Shown: positions 12,040 through 23,655 of the stretch, piece after piece
How positions within the stretch are numbered: position 1 is the stretch's first letter
How the letters are laid out: each line of letters begins with the position of its first letter
Origin: Sinotaia quadrata
Taxonomy: Eukaryota > Mollusca > Gastropoda > Architaenioglossa > Viviparidae
NCBI GenBank assembly: GCA_028829895.1
Contig: CM054177.1
Span: 46,085,164-46,149,163, forward strand
Direction of reading: 5' to 3'
DNA length: 64,000 nt
Translations under genes and position numbers: made by a program
The notes under the pieces: model-generated
Database searches by the model: none
What the model saw: the letters and a program-made list of their open reading frames with translations, nothing else
Told to the model about the DNA's origin: nothing

Positions 12040-12486
12040 TACCTTGCATCCTGACATGAACATAATATCTGTTTCGACTAAATACCTGTTGTTTACGTTT
12101 AATATTGATATGAATTTCCGGTGTGTTTTGACTGATCACCTATTGATTACGAATAATATACATTTGAATATCTGGTTTGTTTTGACCGATCAGCTATTGT
12201 TGATGTATAATATGGGTGTGAATATTTGTTTTGACTGATCAGCTATTGTTGATGTATAATATGGGTGTGAATATTTGTTTTGACTGATCAGCTATTGTTG
12301 ATGTATAATATGGGTGTGAATATTTGTTTTGACTGATCAGCTATTGTTGATGTATAATATGGGTGTGAATATTTGTTTTGACCGATCAGCTATTGTTGAT
12401 GTATAATATGGGTGTGAATATTTGTTTTGACCGATCAGCTATTGTTGATGTATAATATGGGTGTGAATATTTGTTTTGACTGATAT
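12040..12486. repeat. Minisatellite, 49-bp unit, about 6 clean copies plus degenerate leader
   Basis: The clean unit begins GAYCGATCAGCTATTGTTGA or GACTGATCAGC and ends in GTGAATATTTGTTTT. Copies before about 12180 are progressively diverged, so the array looks like a homogenised core with a decayed left edge. Confidence 0.92.
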
Positions 12487-12514
12487 GGTCATCGGGGGCG
12501 TCTTGCAATGTACT

Positions 12515-12835
12515 TGCATGGCTGTTCTCATTCTTCATAATTAACAGTCACCAAAATATACCTATCGCCTTTTTAAGGCACTTGCTCTGTTCTTTTAATT
12601 AGCAGTTATCAAACTGTGCCCATCCCTGCAATGCACTTGATTTGCTGTTCTTACTCTTCATAATTGTCATACCAAAATATGCCCACTGTCTGTTAATGCA
12701 TTTGCTCTGTTCTCACTCATAATATAATTAACAGTCACCAAAATATGCATATCGTCTGTTAATGCACTTGCTCTGTTCTCACTCATAATTAACAGTCACC
12801 AAAATATGTCTATCGTCTGTTAATGCACTTGCCTT
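12515..12835. repeat. Degenerate tandem repeat, about 60-65-bp unit
   Basis: Five imperfect copies carrying AACAGTCACCAAAATATG, TCGTCTGTTAATGCACTTG and CTGTTCTCACTCATAAT. Confidence 0.85.
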
Positions 12836-13433
12836 ACAGTTCTAACTCGTCAGTTGTTCTTGACTGTTCTAGGCTGGCTGAGCCTGCCAATCTCAATGAC
12901 TGCTTCTCGTGGTGGCGCCTCTTCACTTCCACTCCTTCCAGTCTGACAACTGCCTGGATTATCTTCTCTTGGGAGTTTTGCTTGCCAGGATTGACATGAC
13001 GCGTATCAAGAAACAATCTGGCCAATTACCTCTGCCATAAAAAAGAAAAGTTTTATGCTTATGGGGGCAATAAAAAAGGAAAGAATGAAGACACTCGTGA
13101 CAGTTAATGAATTTTTAAAATCTGGCAAATGAGCTGTAGAGTTTTAAACGTTAAAAAATCAGCTGTTCGTATTATGCTATTATACAGCGAGACTTCTCAG
13201 TGGTCAATGTGTTTTTGGAACTCAGACAAAAGACTAGCCATTGAGTTTATCCGTGAGATATGACATCAACCAAAAGAAGAAGGAAAAAAATCCCCATCGT
13301 AAATTGTTGTGGGGAAATGGTAGTAAATTCGTGCACTACTTTTATTCGTGCGGATGAGATCGAGGGTGTCTTTGTGCCAGATAACCGTCCCGTTCCCTAA
13401 TATTTACTGCAGGTTTCCGAAAGTGAAATTATT
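12836..13433. other. Upstream region of the ZIP gene
   Basis: Contains a GC-richer patch at about 12840-13030 that I could not assign, then AT-rich sequence. It may hold promoter or 5' UTR sequence of the ZIP gene, but I see no clear TATA box or initiator that I would defend. Confidence 0.3.
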
Positions 13434-13538
13434 ATGGCTTCTGCGAGAAAAAGAAAAAGCGCCGAGAATCGAGACATAAGGGGAGAGCAGTGCCGCCGCC
13501 ACTGTCCCCAGTTTTCCAAGCATTGCGTCTGTCAGTGA
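13434..13538 (+). other. Possible upstream ORF (34 codons) before the ZIP gene
   Basis: ATG at 13434 opens a frame of 34 residues beginning MASARKRKSAENRD and ending in a Cys-containing stretch, with stop TGA at 13536. It lies 129 bp before the preferred ZIP start codon. If the mRNA leader covers it, it could reduce ZIP translation. It does not match a family I know, and transcription across it is unproven. Confidence 0.3.
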
Positions 13539-13548
13539 GTGCTACTTA

Positions 13549-13570
13549 CTTTCTTGCGTTGCTTCCCTAG
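13549..13570 (+). other. Possible 3' splice acceptor before ZIP coding exon
   Basis: The pyrimidine-rich stretch CTTTCTTGCGTTGCTTCCCTAG ends in TAG at 13568-13570, an in-frame stop for the ZIP frame. It resembles an acceptor, which would mean an untranslated exon further upstream. Seen only as a motif. Confidence 0.35.
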
Positions 13571-13666
13571 TTGAAGCGAATGAGAGCTTGCGCTCTGGAG
13601 CGAGGCCACGCCGGCTTAGCAAAGGCCGCTAACTCTAGCTGTCCTAACTCCCATGAACAGGCGGCC

Positions 13667-13970
13667 ATGAGTCCGGAAGACATGGAGGTGGTTGTCGCAA
13701 AGATTATTTCCCTTCTTGTATTGACCTTGCTGTCCGTCCTGGCAGGGTTGATGCCCTTGCGCCTTTTGCTACACTTGCCGCAACTTTTTACTCGCCATCG
13801 ACCCACCGTGGACTACTTTCTTTGCGGACTGCGTTGTGTTTCCGGCGGAGTGTTCCTGGCAACAGGATTCCTACATCTCCTGCCGGACACGCGAGATAAG
13901 ATGGCAGCAGTGCTCTTGAATCAAGGATCTGTGACGACCTACGCTGTGACAGAACTGTTGATAATGGCAG
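13667..13970 (+). CDS. SLC39A1-like: ZIP-family zinc transporter, coding exon 1
   Basis: This exon encodes the N-terminal part of a ZIP (SLC39A subfamily II, ZIP1/2/3-like) transporter. The family moves Zn2+, and often other divalent metals, into the cytosol across the plasma membrane or organelle membranes. With the start at 13667 it gives residues 1-101 plus the first base of codon 102. Helix 1 is about residues 7-33 (VVVAKIISLLVL, then a turn after LAGLMPL). Helix 2 holds the family-typical GGVFLATGFLHLLPD. Helix 3 begins at YAVTELLIMAG. The exon ends CAG|GTAAAT, a good donor, in phase 1. Start choice: ATGs at 13580, 13667 and 13682 share the frame, with a stop at 13568. 13667 and 13682 have G at -3 (13682 also G at +4) and give the short N-terminus usual for the family. 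13580 would add 29 residues and has C at -3. Confidence 0.93.
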
Positions 13971-15094
13971 GTAAATTTCTCTAAAGGACGTTAGGCTAAG
14001 TTATTGAAATGTAGTTTATTTATTTGACCATAGTTGTTAGTTCCGTGTATATACATGTATGTCCTTATAAATGTCTGTTGATGTTTATTTTGATGATGAA
14101 TGTAATTCAGTATGTGTGCGTGTAAATATATATGAATAAATGTGACTGTTGGTTGAAAAACTACACATATTCTTTAGATGAGAATATTTTTTTAAAGAAA
14201 AATATGTGTACCTGAAATTATAGGGCAAAGCGAAACCGTTGTTGGAACATTCGCGCTTCAGTGACGTGTACGAACATACTTTCTGAACTATTTCTCTACT
14301 GATAATATTTTTAAGAGAAGGTACACGTCACTTCCGGAAAGAAATAAAACTAAAACGGCAATGCAAGTTTATCGTGCTACGCAGACTACCGGTAAACAGG
14401 AAAAAACAGTTCACGCAAGAGCTATCTCTGAAATCGCCCACATTCATTCTGTGGACTTATAATTACTATAAGCACAAGTAGCTACTGTTTACAGACATGG
14501 CTGTACTCTTTAGAAAAAAAAATGATGTTTACTTTATAAACTTTAAAATAAAATATTATTTATCTCTTTTTTTCGGTGCGATAAGAAATCAGTTGTAATC
14601 CATTGTAGTGTGAAATATTTCATACACAGTGTAAAGTTTCTGCTGATGTTCTAGTGCCTTGTGACGCTTCATTCACTCAAATAATCAAACACTCTAAAAC
14701 TGTATTTAGACTGAGCATTTTCATTTATACCTTTCACAAGCCCGCAAAGTGAATTTGTTCTGTCTGAGCGTTTGTGCACAAAATTCAGCAACACACTCTC
14801 CAGGCTAGAAGCTGTTTGCTCATGCACCCTGAAAATGAAGTTAGTTGGGGTCTAAGGGCAAACGATTTTGGAAATTGTACCGCACATTTGCTAATGTAAA
14901 CTTCGCATAAATAAACATCTCTTCCAGCTCGAAGATTTTATTGGTGCATATCAGGACTGTCATTTCACTGGTTATTAACAAAATGTTATCCCAAAAGAGT
15001 TAAAATATTGCTACACTGGCAAAAGAGTAAAATTTCTGTTTTGATTAAAAAATTTAAAACAAATAAATGAAAATGCCGTAAACTCGCCTCAAAT

Positions 15095-15305
15095 TTGTCT
15101 TTTCTGGTATAACTTCAAGTGAGTCTTCGCTTTGTATGATTTTATTTTTGTCTTTTCTGGTATAACTGCAAGTGAGTCGCTTTGTTTGATTTTATTTTTG
15201 TCTTTTCTGGTATAACTTCAAGTGAGTCTCCGCTTTGTATGATTTTATTTTTGTCTTTTCTGGTATAACTTCAAATGAGTCTTCACTTTGTATAATTTTA
15301 TTTTT
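15095..15305. repeat. Tandem repeat, about 50-54-bp unit, about 3.7 copies
   Basis: Copies share TTGTCTTTTCTGGTATAACT, then TCAAGTGAGTC, CGCTTTGTATGATTTTATTT. Second and third copies have small indels. Confidence 0.9.
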
Positions 15306-15409
15306 GCACTTGTTAAGGGACTAACTCTTCCATAGTTGTTGCTATGATGTAAGGTCATTATAAATAAATATTATTTTAGTGAATTTACTCAACTTTATTT
15401 AACCTCAGA

Positions 15410-15990
15410 ACTACTCATTTCCGAGAAAGGTAAATTTATATATCCACAAAGTTATTCATTTTTTAAAAAGACAGTTTAATTTGCCTTCAGAGTTACTTAT
15501 TTCCGAGTAACACAATTTGTCTTCAGAGTTACACATTTCTGAGTAAGGCAATTTGTCTTCAGAGTTACTTATTTCCGAGTAAGGCAATTTGTCTTCAGAG
15601 TTACACATTTCTGAGAAAGACAGTTAAATTTGTCTTCAGAGTTAATCTTTTCCGAGTAAGGCAATTTGTCTTCAGAGTTACACGTTTCTGAGAAAGGCAA
15701 TTTGTCTTCAGAGTTACACGTTTCTGAGAAAGGCAATTTGTCTTCAGAGTTACACGTTTCTGAGAAAGGCAATTTGTCTTCAGAGTTACACGTTTCTGAG
15801 AAAGGCAATTTGTCTTCAGAGTTACACGTTTCTGAGAAAGGCAATTTGTCTTCAGAGTTACACGTTTCTGAGAAAGGCAATTTGTCTTCAGAGTTACACA
15901 TTTCTGAGAAAGGCAAGTTGTCTTCAGAGTTACACGTTTCTGAGAAAGGCAAGTTGTCTTCAGAGTTACACATTTCTGAGAAAGGTAACG
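15410..15990. repeat. Minisatellite, 36-bp unit, about 9 clean copies plus decayed leader
   Basis: The clean unit begins GGCAATTTGTCTTCAGAGTT and continues ACACGTTTCTGAGAAA (about 15660-15985). The left third (15410-15655) contains diverged copies with CCGAGTAA or CCGAGAAA. Unit length is a multiple of three, so open frames appear on both strands (12-residue period, SSELHVSEKGNL); these are artefacts. It lies inside the ZIP intron. Confidence 0.93.
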
Positions 15991-16059
15991 CGCTTTGAAC
16001 GTCGGTATTTTGTGAACTATTTTAATGGGTTTATGTGACAGACGGATATAAGATTAAAA

Positions 16060-16248
16060 AAAAATGATTTGAACGACAGTCTGATAAAATTCAGAACTGG
16101 ATTGGGATGACTGTGATAAAATATTGAACTGGATTGGGATGACTGTGATAAAATATTGAACTGGATTTGGATGACAGTTTAATAAAATACAGAACTGGAT
16201 TGGGATGACAGGCAATCTGATAAATACAGAACTGGATTGGGATGACAA
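16060..16248. repeat. Tandem repeat, about 37-41-bp unit, 5 copies
   Basis: Shared core GAACTGGATTGGGATGAC followed by variable GTGATAAAATATT or GTTTAATAAAATACA segments. Confidence 0.88.
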
Positions 16249-17174
16249 ATGAAAATAAAGTTACCCTCCACCAGTTTGAGTCGTAATGTGCCTCAGCTGA
16301 AACAGCGCTAGCAATGAAAATAGACGAAAGGGGACTAGGTTATGAGTTTTAAAATACATTATTAACAACAAAAATCACAACTCAGTATCCAAGAGTCCGA
16401 TCTTTAAGCGGTTCCAGTCATTAAAAGTAGCATTCAAACCTCAATAACAATAACTCAAAATCAACAAACAACATTAAGACTCAAACCGTGGTGGAGTGTC
16501 TAAATATATTTGGAATGAACGGCGGATATACTACAGAAATGGCTTTAGGTGTATATACACATTTACTTCAGATATGGGTTTTGTCACAGACAGACGATAG
16601 ACTGAAGGAAAGGGTTAAAATGAGGCTCGAACAAAAATGATCTTGAATGACAGTCGGATATGAATTAAAGAAATTTGCAACCCGGTTGGAAAAAATAATA
16701 ATTTTAAAAAACGTAATATTTAATGGTCATATATAAGAATCCTTAAGTATTTCGCTTGACTATCGAAAATGTCGTCTCTCTCTCTCTCCCCCCTCCCCCC
16801 ACCGAACACGCTCTAGTGGTGCGAAGTCGGGCAAGAATTGCCTCTGAAGAAGTATTCTTCACGTTTGACTGCCACTGTAAGCAGTAAATCACCTGACTGT
16901 GTTTTCTTTCTTTTACCTGAAGAACTCGCAGAATAGTGTAATAGCAGAATGCACTCAATTACCTTTCATCTTGTGCATGCTTCCCAGCATTCATCTGTCC
17001 ACGTCCCATGTTGATGTCTGCAGAAAACTAATTATAAGGTATCGGATTTGTTGAATAATAAAGTAGTTCCGCTCCATAAAAGATAATTCGGAAGTAGATA
17101 ATCTGGAAACGGGAAAGCGTTGTATCCCTGAAAACGCTGTACAGCAAAATAGCAGTGTTCGTTGTTACGTTATG

Positions 17175-17907
17175 CATTCGTTTGGTTCACCGACAAAACC
17201 GCGAACGACAAATGCGCGCCGACAAAACCGCGATGGACAAAATCGCGCCGACAAAATCGCGCCGACAAAATCGCGATCGACAAAATCGCGATGATACATG
17301 TTAAATCGTACAAGAATGTAATAATAACATACGTAGATATCAATATTACGATACACAAAGCAATGTTAAGAGATACTGAGTGCAAATAATCCTCAAAATA
17401 AGGCAATGAAAAGAATGAAGCATACATCAAATCTTAATAATTTTATTTAAAGATCACTATTATGAGATACTACGTGTAAATAATCCTTACACAAATGCAA
17501 TGAAAAGAATGAAGCATACATCAAATCTTAATAATTTTACCATAAAGATCAATATTAAGAGATACTACGTGCAAATAATTCTTACACAAAAGTAATGAAA
17601 CGAATGAAGCATATATCTAATCTTAATAATTTTGTTTAAAGAGCAATATTAAGAGATACTGAGTGCAAATAATCCTTACACAAAGGTAATGAAAAGAATG
17701 AAAAGAAGTTACGTAATAGAGCGAACATACATAACACTTCCTGCCATTCTTTACTTGGTGATGTTTATCGCGATTTTGTCGGCGCGCATTTGTCGGCGCG
17801 ATTTTGTCGATTTCAAAGAGCGCGATTTTGTCGGCGCGCTTTTGTCCATCGCGGTTTTGTCGGCGCGCATTTGTCGTTCGCGGTTTTGACGGGTCACCCA
17901 TTCGTTT
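17175..17907. mobile_element. Mutator-like MITE with 9-bp target duplication
   Basis: The direct repeat CATTCGTTT flanks both sides exactly (17175-17183 and 17899-17907). The 715-bp element (17184-17898) has long terminal inverted repeats. The first 10 bases match at only 6 positions (GGTTCACCGA versus GGTGACCCGT), then 49 bases match perfectly, for example CAAAACCGCGAACGACAAAT. Inner copies of CGACAAAATCGCG follow on both sides. There is no transposase frame. A 9-bp duplication with long inverted repeats is the hallmark of Mutator-like (MULE) elements; superfamily assignment is inference. It sits in the ZIP intron. Confidence 0.85.
17364..17702. repeat. 93-bp tandem repeat inside the MITE, about 3.7 copies
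   Basis: Copies share TTAAGAGATACT, GTGCAAATAATCCTTACACA, ATGAAAAGAATGAAGCATA and CAAATCTTAATAATTTT. They occupy nearly all the sequence between the inverted repeats, so the element is essentially inverted repeats wrapped around a satellite core. Confidence 0.9.
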
Positions 17908-18214
17908 ATAAATTCTTATAAATTCGTTTATAAATAAATCTTGAATGCTACTTAAACTAAAATAATATATACATAAAAGTGTTCACCTTTTCCTTTCTGT
18001 TCTTTAGAAATCTTACAGACTGTATGCTACCTATAAATAATTTAATGTGCATTGCAGTTGTAACAATGTAAATAGTTAAATAGCATGCAATAAATTAATA
18101 TAGTATTAATTAAGGCAATTTAAATAAATAATTGATTCACTTAAGTGTACCATTTTTGCTCTTGAGGCACATTGAAATTGGACAGAGAATGGGCTAGAGG
18201 AATCTGTAAAAAGA
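17908..18214. other. Intronic DNA, nothing recognised
   Basis: AT-rich sequence between the MITE and repeat-family copy B. Confidence 0.4.
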
Positions 18215-18741
18215 CTATAATCACCTATCTCTAACAACTTCATTTCTATTCTCTGATAGAACTAACCTGTGATTTGTATTGGCATATTGTTGAATTGTAT
18301 TTATGTTACACTGTGAAATACAGAAATTATCCAAACGTGGATTCATGGAAATTTTGGTGTCAAGTCATCTATTTCATTGCATTTGTCATATGTATATTTA
18401 ATTTTATATTTAATAAATTTATTGGCCTTCTTACATTATTGGCAGTCTATGTTGGAGAAGAAAGTGGGGTGGATGGGGGTTCGCTAGATATAGATTAAAG
18501 TCGGATTTGTCTCCTCCTTAGAAGTTTTCCATTTACGGAAAGATTGTTTGACCGTGAATGTTTATCTTAAATATCGCGGAAGAGAGAAAACGTTTACAGC
18601 GCCCGCACATCCGCCAAGTCGAGTAGTGTCTGCTAGAGGATCATTAATAAAATAAATTAAGATCTCATCACTTGTAATTAGTTTTGGATAATTAATTAAT
18701 TAATTATAATAATATCCATTAACTAAGTGGCATTACCGTCA
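18215..18741 (+). mobile_element. Dispersed repeat family, copy B (5' truncated)
   Basis: Matches the 3' third of copy A from ACCTATCTCTAACAACT through TTCTCTGATAG, GGTGGATGGGGGTTCGCTA, GAGAGAAAACGTTTACAGC and AATAAAATAAATTAAGAT, ending near CATTACCGTCA. The 5' two thirds are absent. Non-coding; inside the ZIP intron, same strand as the gene. Confidence 0.72.
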
Positions 18742-20030
18742 AAAGGAAAATTGTTTTATTTTTTAAAAACTCAAAATAAATTTGAGCAAATAATTCAGTA
18801 CTTTATATTACAGCATATTTTATTTATTTCAGGATTCCGTTATACTTCTTACATTCAGCGAACTATGAAATTACTTTCATTTATTTCATCATCGTTGTTC
18901 CAATAAATGAACACGTTTAGTGCAAAAAGCATACTTTTTATGTTTAATATGTAAATACCATTATCTTTTAAGCAGTAAGTGTACCATTACCGCTGTCTGT
19001 ATTCGCGAGTTTCACACTCTTTATGTAGAGGTAAAACGTTTAAGAAATTCTATCAATGCTGTTTCAACGACCGCTATTCCAGACCGTATTATAGCAAAAA
19101 AAAATCATTTGCCTATAATCAAAACTTGAACGAAAATTAAGTACAAAGTTTCAACACTGTTAACGGTATAGAAATATTTTAATAACTACTAAAGAAATGT
19201 TAAACACTGATAGAAACATTTTCTTAACTATTAAACAAATATTGAAGCTGCGGGGTGGTGTCCATACGAACACTTCGCATGACCACGTCTCGTCGTATGT
19301 AATGAGCTTTTCCACGTCACGTGATTTTCTTCTACGCATTTGTATATACTCGCCTGAAACCACGACTGTTAGAAATTACTTGTATGTAAACGAGTTTATC
19401 TTACTGAGAGACACTCATATGAAACCATGACTGTTTCTGAGTTGCTGGCATACCGGAAACTGCATAATAATGTCATTGTACGAAAGACTTCATCATAGTG
19501 TTTCTGCGTAATCAGTTTCAACAATACATACTAGTTTTAAGTACGCCACTCGTATTCAAACCACATATAAACACTCAAGTTTTGCTATGCTGTACACACC
19601 TTCAGAAATCTATAGAAGTATTGAAGCACATCAATACTTCACATTGAGAATCTGGCTACCTGTCATACTTACTTACAACTTTTATCAAAGTTCAAATAAA
19701 ACCATATAAAAATTCAACAATTTTATTTCGCCAACCCCTCCCACCAAAAAAAAAAATAATAATAAAGAGAGAGGGGGAAAAGATGCTTAGATACTGAATA
19801 TCAAAGTTTCTAGCTTTGCTAGCATGACTTAGCAGCTGATGATGGAGTTCAATGTTCGCGAAAATTTCTCATTTGTTAAGCAGCTTGTCCATTCACTCAC
19901 ATCTTGTACGTTTCCGACACCTATTTGTAGTTAGCTGTCTTTGTCTGCTATCTAACTAGCTCTGTCTGAACAGCTGTGTGTTTAGCGTGCAGTCCACAAT
20001 CCTCTGTCTCGCAAGAATACCCCCCCCCCC

Positions 20031-20061
<31 letters not shown>

Positions 20062-20086
20062 GTACGCATGCACGCACACACACAAG
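20031..20086. repeat. (CA)n microsatellite with CGTACGCATGCACG interruption
   Basis: CA repeats preceded by a run of ten or more C. Confidence 0.95.
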
Positions 20087-20154
20087 CGGAAGGATGATAT
20101 ACACTCCAAAATAGCTCATTCGTGTTCTTTTCCTCGGTCACAACAGCCCCAATA

Positions 20155-20740
20155 CTTCCACCAAGATATCCAGTTTCTTCGGATTTTTCTCAGTATCTAC
20201 CGGTACCACTGCATAGATGTTTACTTTCACCTCCGGTACCACCGCATAGACATTCACTTCCTTGGATAGTTCTTAGTACCTCTATATAGACATTCACTTC
20301 CTTGGATAGTTCTCAGTACCTCCATGTAGGCATTCACTTTCTTCGGGTATTTCTCAGTACCTCCGGTACCACCGCATAGACATTCACTTCCTTGGATAGT
20401 TCTCAGCACCTCCCTATAGGCATTCACTTTCTTCGGGTATTTCTCAGTACCTCCGGTACCACCGCATAGACATTCACTTCCTTGGATAGTTCTCAGTACC
20501 TCTATATAGACATTCACTTCCTTGGATAGTTCTCAGTACCTCCATATAGGCATTCACTTTCTTCGGGTATTTCTCAGTACCTCCTGTACCACCGCATAGA
20601 CATTCACTTCCTTGGATAGTTCTCAGTATCTCCATACAGGTACTTTTCCATCGGCTAGTTATCAGTACCTCTGCATGGACCTCGGGTAGTTCTCAGTACC
20701 TCCACATAGATATTTTTCCATCGGATTGTTCTATGTACCT
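20155..20740. repeat. Minisatellite with about 39-40-bp units and higher-order pattern
   Basis: Units share CATAGACATTCACTTCC TTG-type cores followed by GATAGTTCTCAGTACCTCC. CTTTCTTCGGGTATTTCTC alternates with CTTCCTTGGATAGTTCTC, and GGTACCACCGCATAGAC marks every second or third unit. The right edge (after 20630) is decayed. Confidence 0.9.
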
Positions 20741-20847
20741 CCAGACGGGCAATCACTTTCAACATATGTACATGATATAGATCAGATTTTAAAAAAACAG
20801 TAATCCAGTCACGTGTCTGAAAATAGTATGGTATATATTTATAATTG

Positions 20848-20848
20848 A

Positions 20849-20906
<58 letters not shown>

Positions 20907-20925
20907 GTGTGTGTGTGTGTGTGTG
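20848..20925. repeat. (GT)n microsatellite
   Basis: About 38 GT dinucleotides with one GC interruption. It merges with the 5' end of repeat-family copy C. Confidence 0.97.
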
Positions 20926-22601
20926 ATTAAATTTGCCTATCCATATTTCTAAACTTAATTGTTATTTAAATTTGTTAAATATCAGACATAACCCGACCTT
21001 GGGCACTGCTTATGATCATATTTTTTGTAAGTGTCAGAATTGGAGTAAACAACTCAGTTGTAGAATATGCTTGAACTTGCGATGCAATCCAAAGCAGCTC
21101 AGAGTGGTTGAGTATTTTTTTCTGACTAATAGTCTCACAACACTTGTTCATAACAACTTCATCAAATGGGGATGGACCTAAAGTTATTTTGGGAGAGGTC
21201 CTATATTCTAATCACTTTGATTTTGACAAATCTCGAGACTGGTCATAAAGCCGATCATTAGCTTATGGTAAGTTAACTGACTGATAAAGAAAGAATGGAC
21301 TTAGAAATATTTTGTACCTGTTTTCTATTGATCTATGATTTGAAATGGAAAATGTTTATGTAATTGAACCCTCATGTCTATTTTCTGTACATTATACTTT
21401 GTGAATTTTGATTGATGCTATGTTTCTTATGCTTCCTGTGTATCAGGCTAATGAATATTGTTACTGCATTTATAAATTGACAATGTATATAAGAGCGAAA
21501 GGAATTTAGAGATGAAATATGCCTGAAACATAGTGCTGCCTTAATTTGACTTTTGCAGAAAGGAGCACGCTACTTTTTGTTTCATAACCTTGTATCCACT
21601 TCAGACTGCAGTGACTACTGTACTCTACTGCATTTGCATTTGTGTGTATCCAGCATTATCATCAAACTTATCAGTAAATGTGTGGCTGTAAGTTGATCTC
21701 TGTGAATTCTGTTCGAGAGCCAATGCAGTGAAATTTGAGGTTTGAGTTTGGTCTTGAGAATTCATGAAGATTATCCCTCATGGTGTGCTTTAGCACAAAC
21801 GAAAATTCGGGAACATTCCTCCTGATGTGCTTTGATAGTGCATGTGAAGTTCTGGACGATTCTCCAAGGTGTGCTTTGTGAGCACATCGAAGATTCTAGA
21901 ACAGTCCTGTAATGTGCCTGGAAGGGGTACATTGGACCATCATGTAATAAGAAAGACAGTGACTTGTTGTAAACAGTGGGGTTGTGAACATGTGCTAGTG
22001 ACAGCTGTCATCATTTAAAAGGTTATGTACATTGACTATACTTATCTCTTTAAAACTCCACTCTTATTTCTATGATGAAATATATCTTTGAAATTGATTA
22101 TATGTGTATGTTAACTTGACTGCTGATGTCTGTGCTAGGACAACTGATTGAGTGTCTAATGTTAAAGCAAATATTGTTGTGAAGTGATGCAAATGTCAAT
22201 GCTCTTTTGATTATATTCTTATGTTGTATATTTGGTTGTTGATTTAAAACATTTCTTGTTAAATTTATTACTTTCTTGCACAGATATTAAAACCTTATGT
22301 TGGAGTAATAGTTGGTGGATGGGGGCTCGTTAAATATAAAAATAGACGGATTTTTATTACTCCTATAATAAAAAGTTTCCACTTGCATAACATTATGTGA
22401 CATTAAACGTCTATCTTATTATTGTGTAAAGAGTAGAGTTTCACGACACCCTTACAATCCGCCAAGTGAGAGACATGTTTATCTTGTGGGAGAATTATTA
22501 TTAATTATAAATTAAGTTTCTCGATCACTTGTAATTAGTTATGTATTATTAATTAATAAATAATAATCATAATGAGTAAATGAGTGTCCAGAGATGTCGC
22601 A
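20918..22601 (+). mobile_element. Dispersed repeat family, copy C (near full length)
   Basis: Begins at the edge of the GT array with ATTAAATTTGCCTATCC, carries GACCTTGGGCACTGCTTATG, GGTGGATGGGGGCTCG, ATCCGCCAAGTGAGAGAC and AATTAATAAATAATAATCAT, and ends near GATGTCGCAAT. Internal open frames are interrupted. Its 3' half is closest to copy E. Non-coding; inside the ZIP intron. Confidence 0.72.
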
Positions 22602-22649
22602 ATATATATATGAGTGTGTATTTGTGTGTGCCTGTATGTATGAGGTATT

Positions 22650-22673
22650 TATATATATATATATATATATATA
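22650..22673. repeat. (TA)n microsatellite
   Basis: Short TA run following copy C. Confidence 0.9.
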
Positions 22674-23037
22674 ACACTATTGACCATTACAGATATCACT
22701 TTAAAGCTTTTTACTTGTAATAGATTATTACATTTTACATTTGACTGGAAAGGCATTTAATTTCTGTATAGTGGCGTTCATTATCACTTTTCCTGAAAGT
22801 TAATTTTCCACACCAAAATATAAATATCTACTTTAGAATGTCAGTAACTAACTTGGCATTTTACGTTTAGGTGGAGTCAGAGATACAGTATGAAAAAAAA
22901 TACAAATTCACATTACTCCTGTGTACTGTTAGTCATGTACAGTTTAAATGTGGCGTTTTGTTCGGCCAGTACTATAACCTCACTAATATCTCGCAAGTTA
23001 GAATGTGTCGTTTTCTTTGGCTAATGTTTTATACTTG

Positions 23038-23125
23038 GTATCTATCTATCTCTGTCTGTTCTCCCGTCCGTCCGTCCCACCGTCCGTCTGTCTGTCTGTC
23101 AATCTATCTATCTATGCGTATATAT
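23038..23125. repeat. TCTA/TCTG/CCGT low-complexity tract
   Basis: Interrupted tetranucleotides (TATCTATC, CCGTCCGTCC, TGTCTGTC). Confidence 0.85.
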
Positions 23126-23544
23126 ATTTTAACTTCTGTCTAGGCATTTATTTCTCTTCACATTAAGTCTGTTTCCATAGAATCTCTGCTAAACATTATC
23201 TGCATTGCATATATTTATATCCATATATCTAGCAGACTACTAGAGAGTATGCTAACGAGCTGTATGTTCAAGTCCTCTCTCGTAGCTGCTGTGACACTGT
23301 TAAAGTGGACTGATAATTAAAATTAAAGACTAAGTTAAAAAAAAAAGTAATCCAAGATAGGACCCTGGAGAAAATATAATCAATATTGTTATGTTCAAAA
23401 GAGAGGAGAAATTAGAAATCACAATCTCATGCTTATTTGAATGTAAACTGTTGCAAACACAATACTATGAGATTTTCAATATTATTGACTTCAGTGACAC
23501 AACTTGCAGTAGTAAGTTTTTAGTAGAACAAAGACTTGCGTGGA

Positions 23545-23655
23545 ATAATAAAGGTGCAAATAAAGGGAGAGAAACAAGGAGTAGTAATTTATTAGTAGAA
23601 CACAAAAATTGCGTAGATAATAAAGGGAGAGAAACAAGGACAACTAAAGTGCAAA
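23545..23655. repeat. Short imperfect duplication with AAAGGGAGAGAAACAAGGA
   Basis: Two copies at about 23563 and 23622, spaced 59 bp, with TAGTAGAACA nearby in two places. Confidence 0.75.

Noticed and set aside
12834..13025. Minus-strand 63-codon open frame in a GC-richer patch as an exon
   Set aside because: No recognisable family and no convincing splice sites; left as unassigned upstream sequence.
15569..15998. Periodic 12-residue proteins on both strands
   Set aside because: Artefact of the 36-bp minisatellite inside the ZIP intron.
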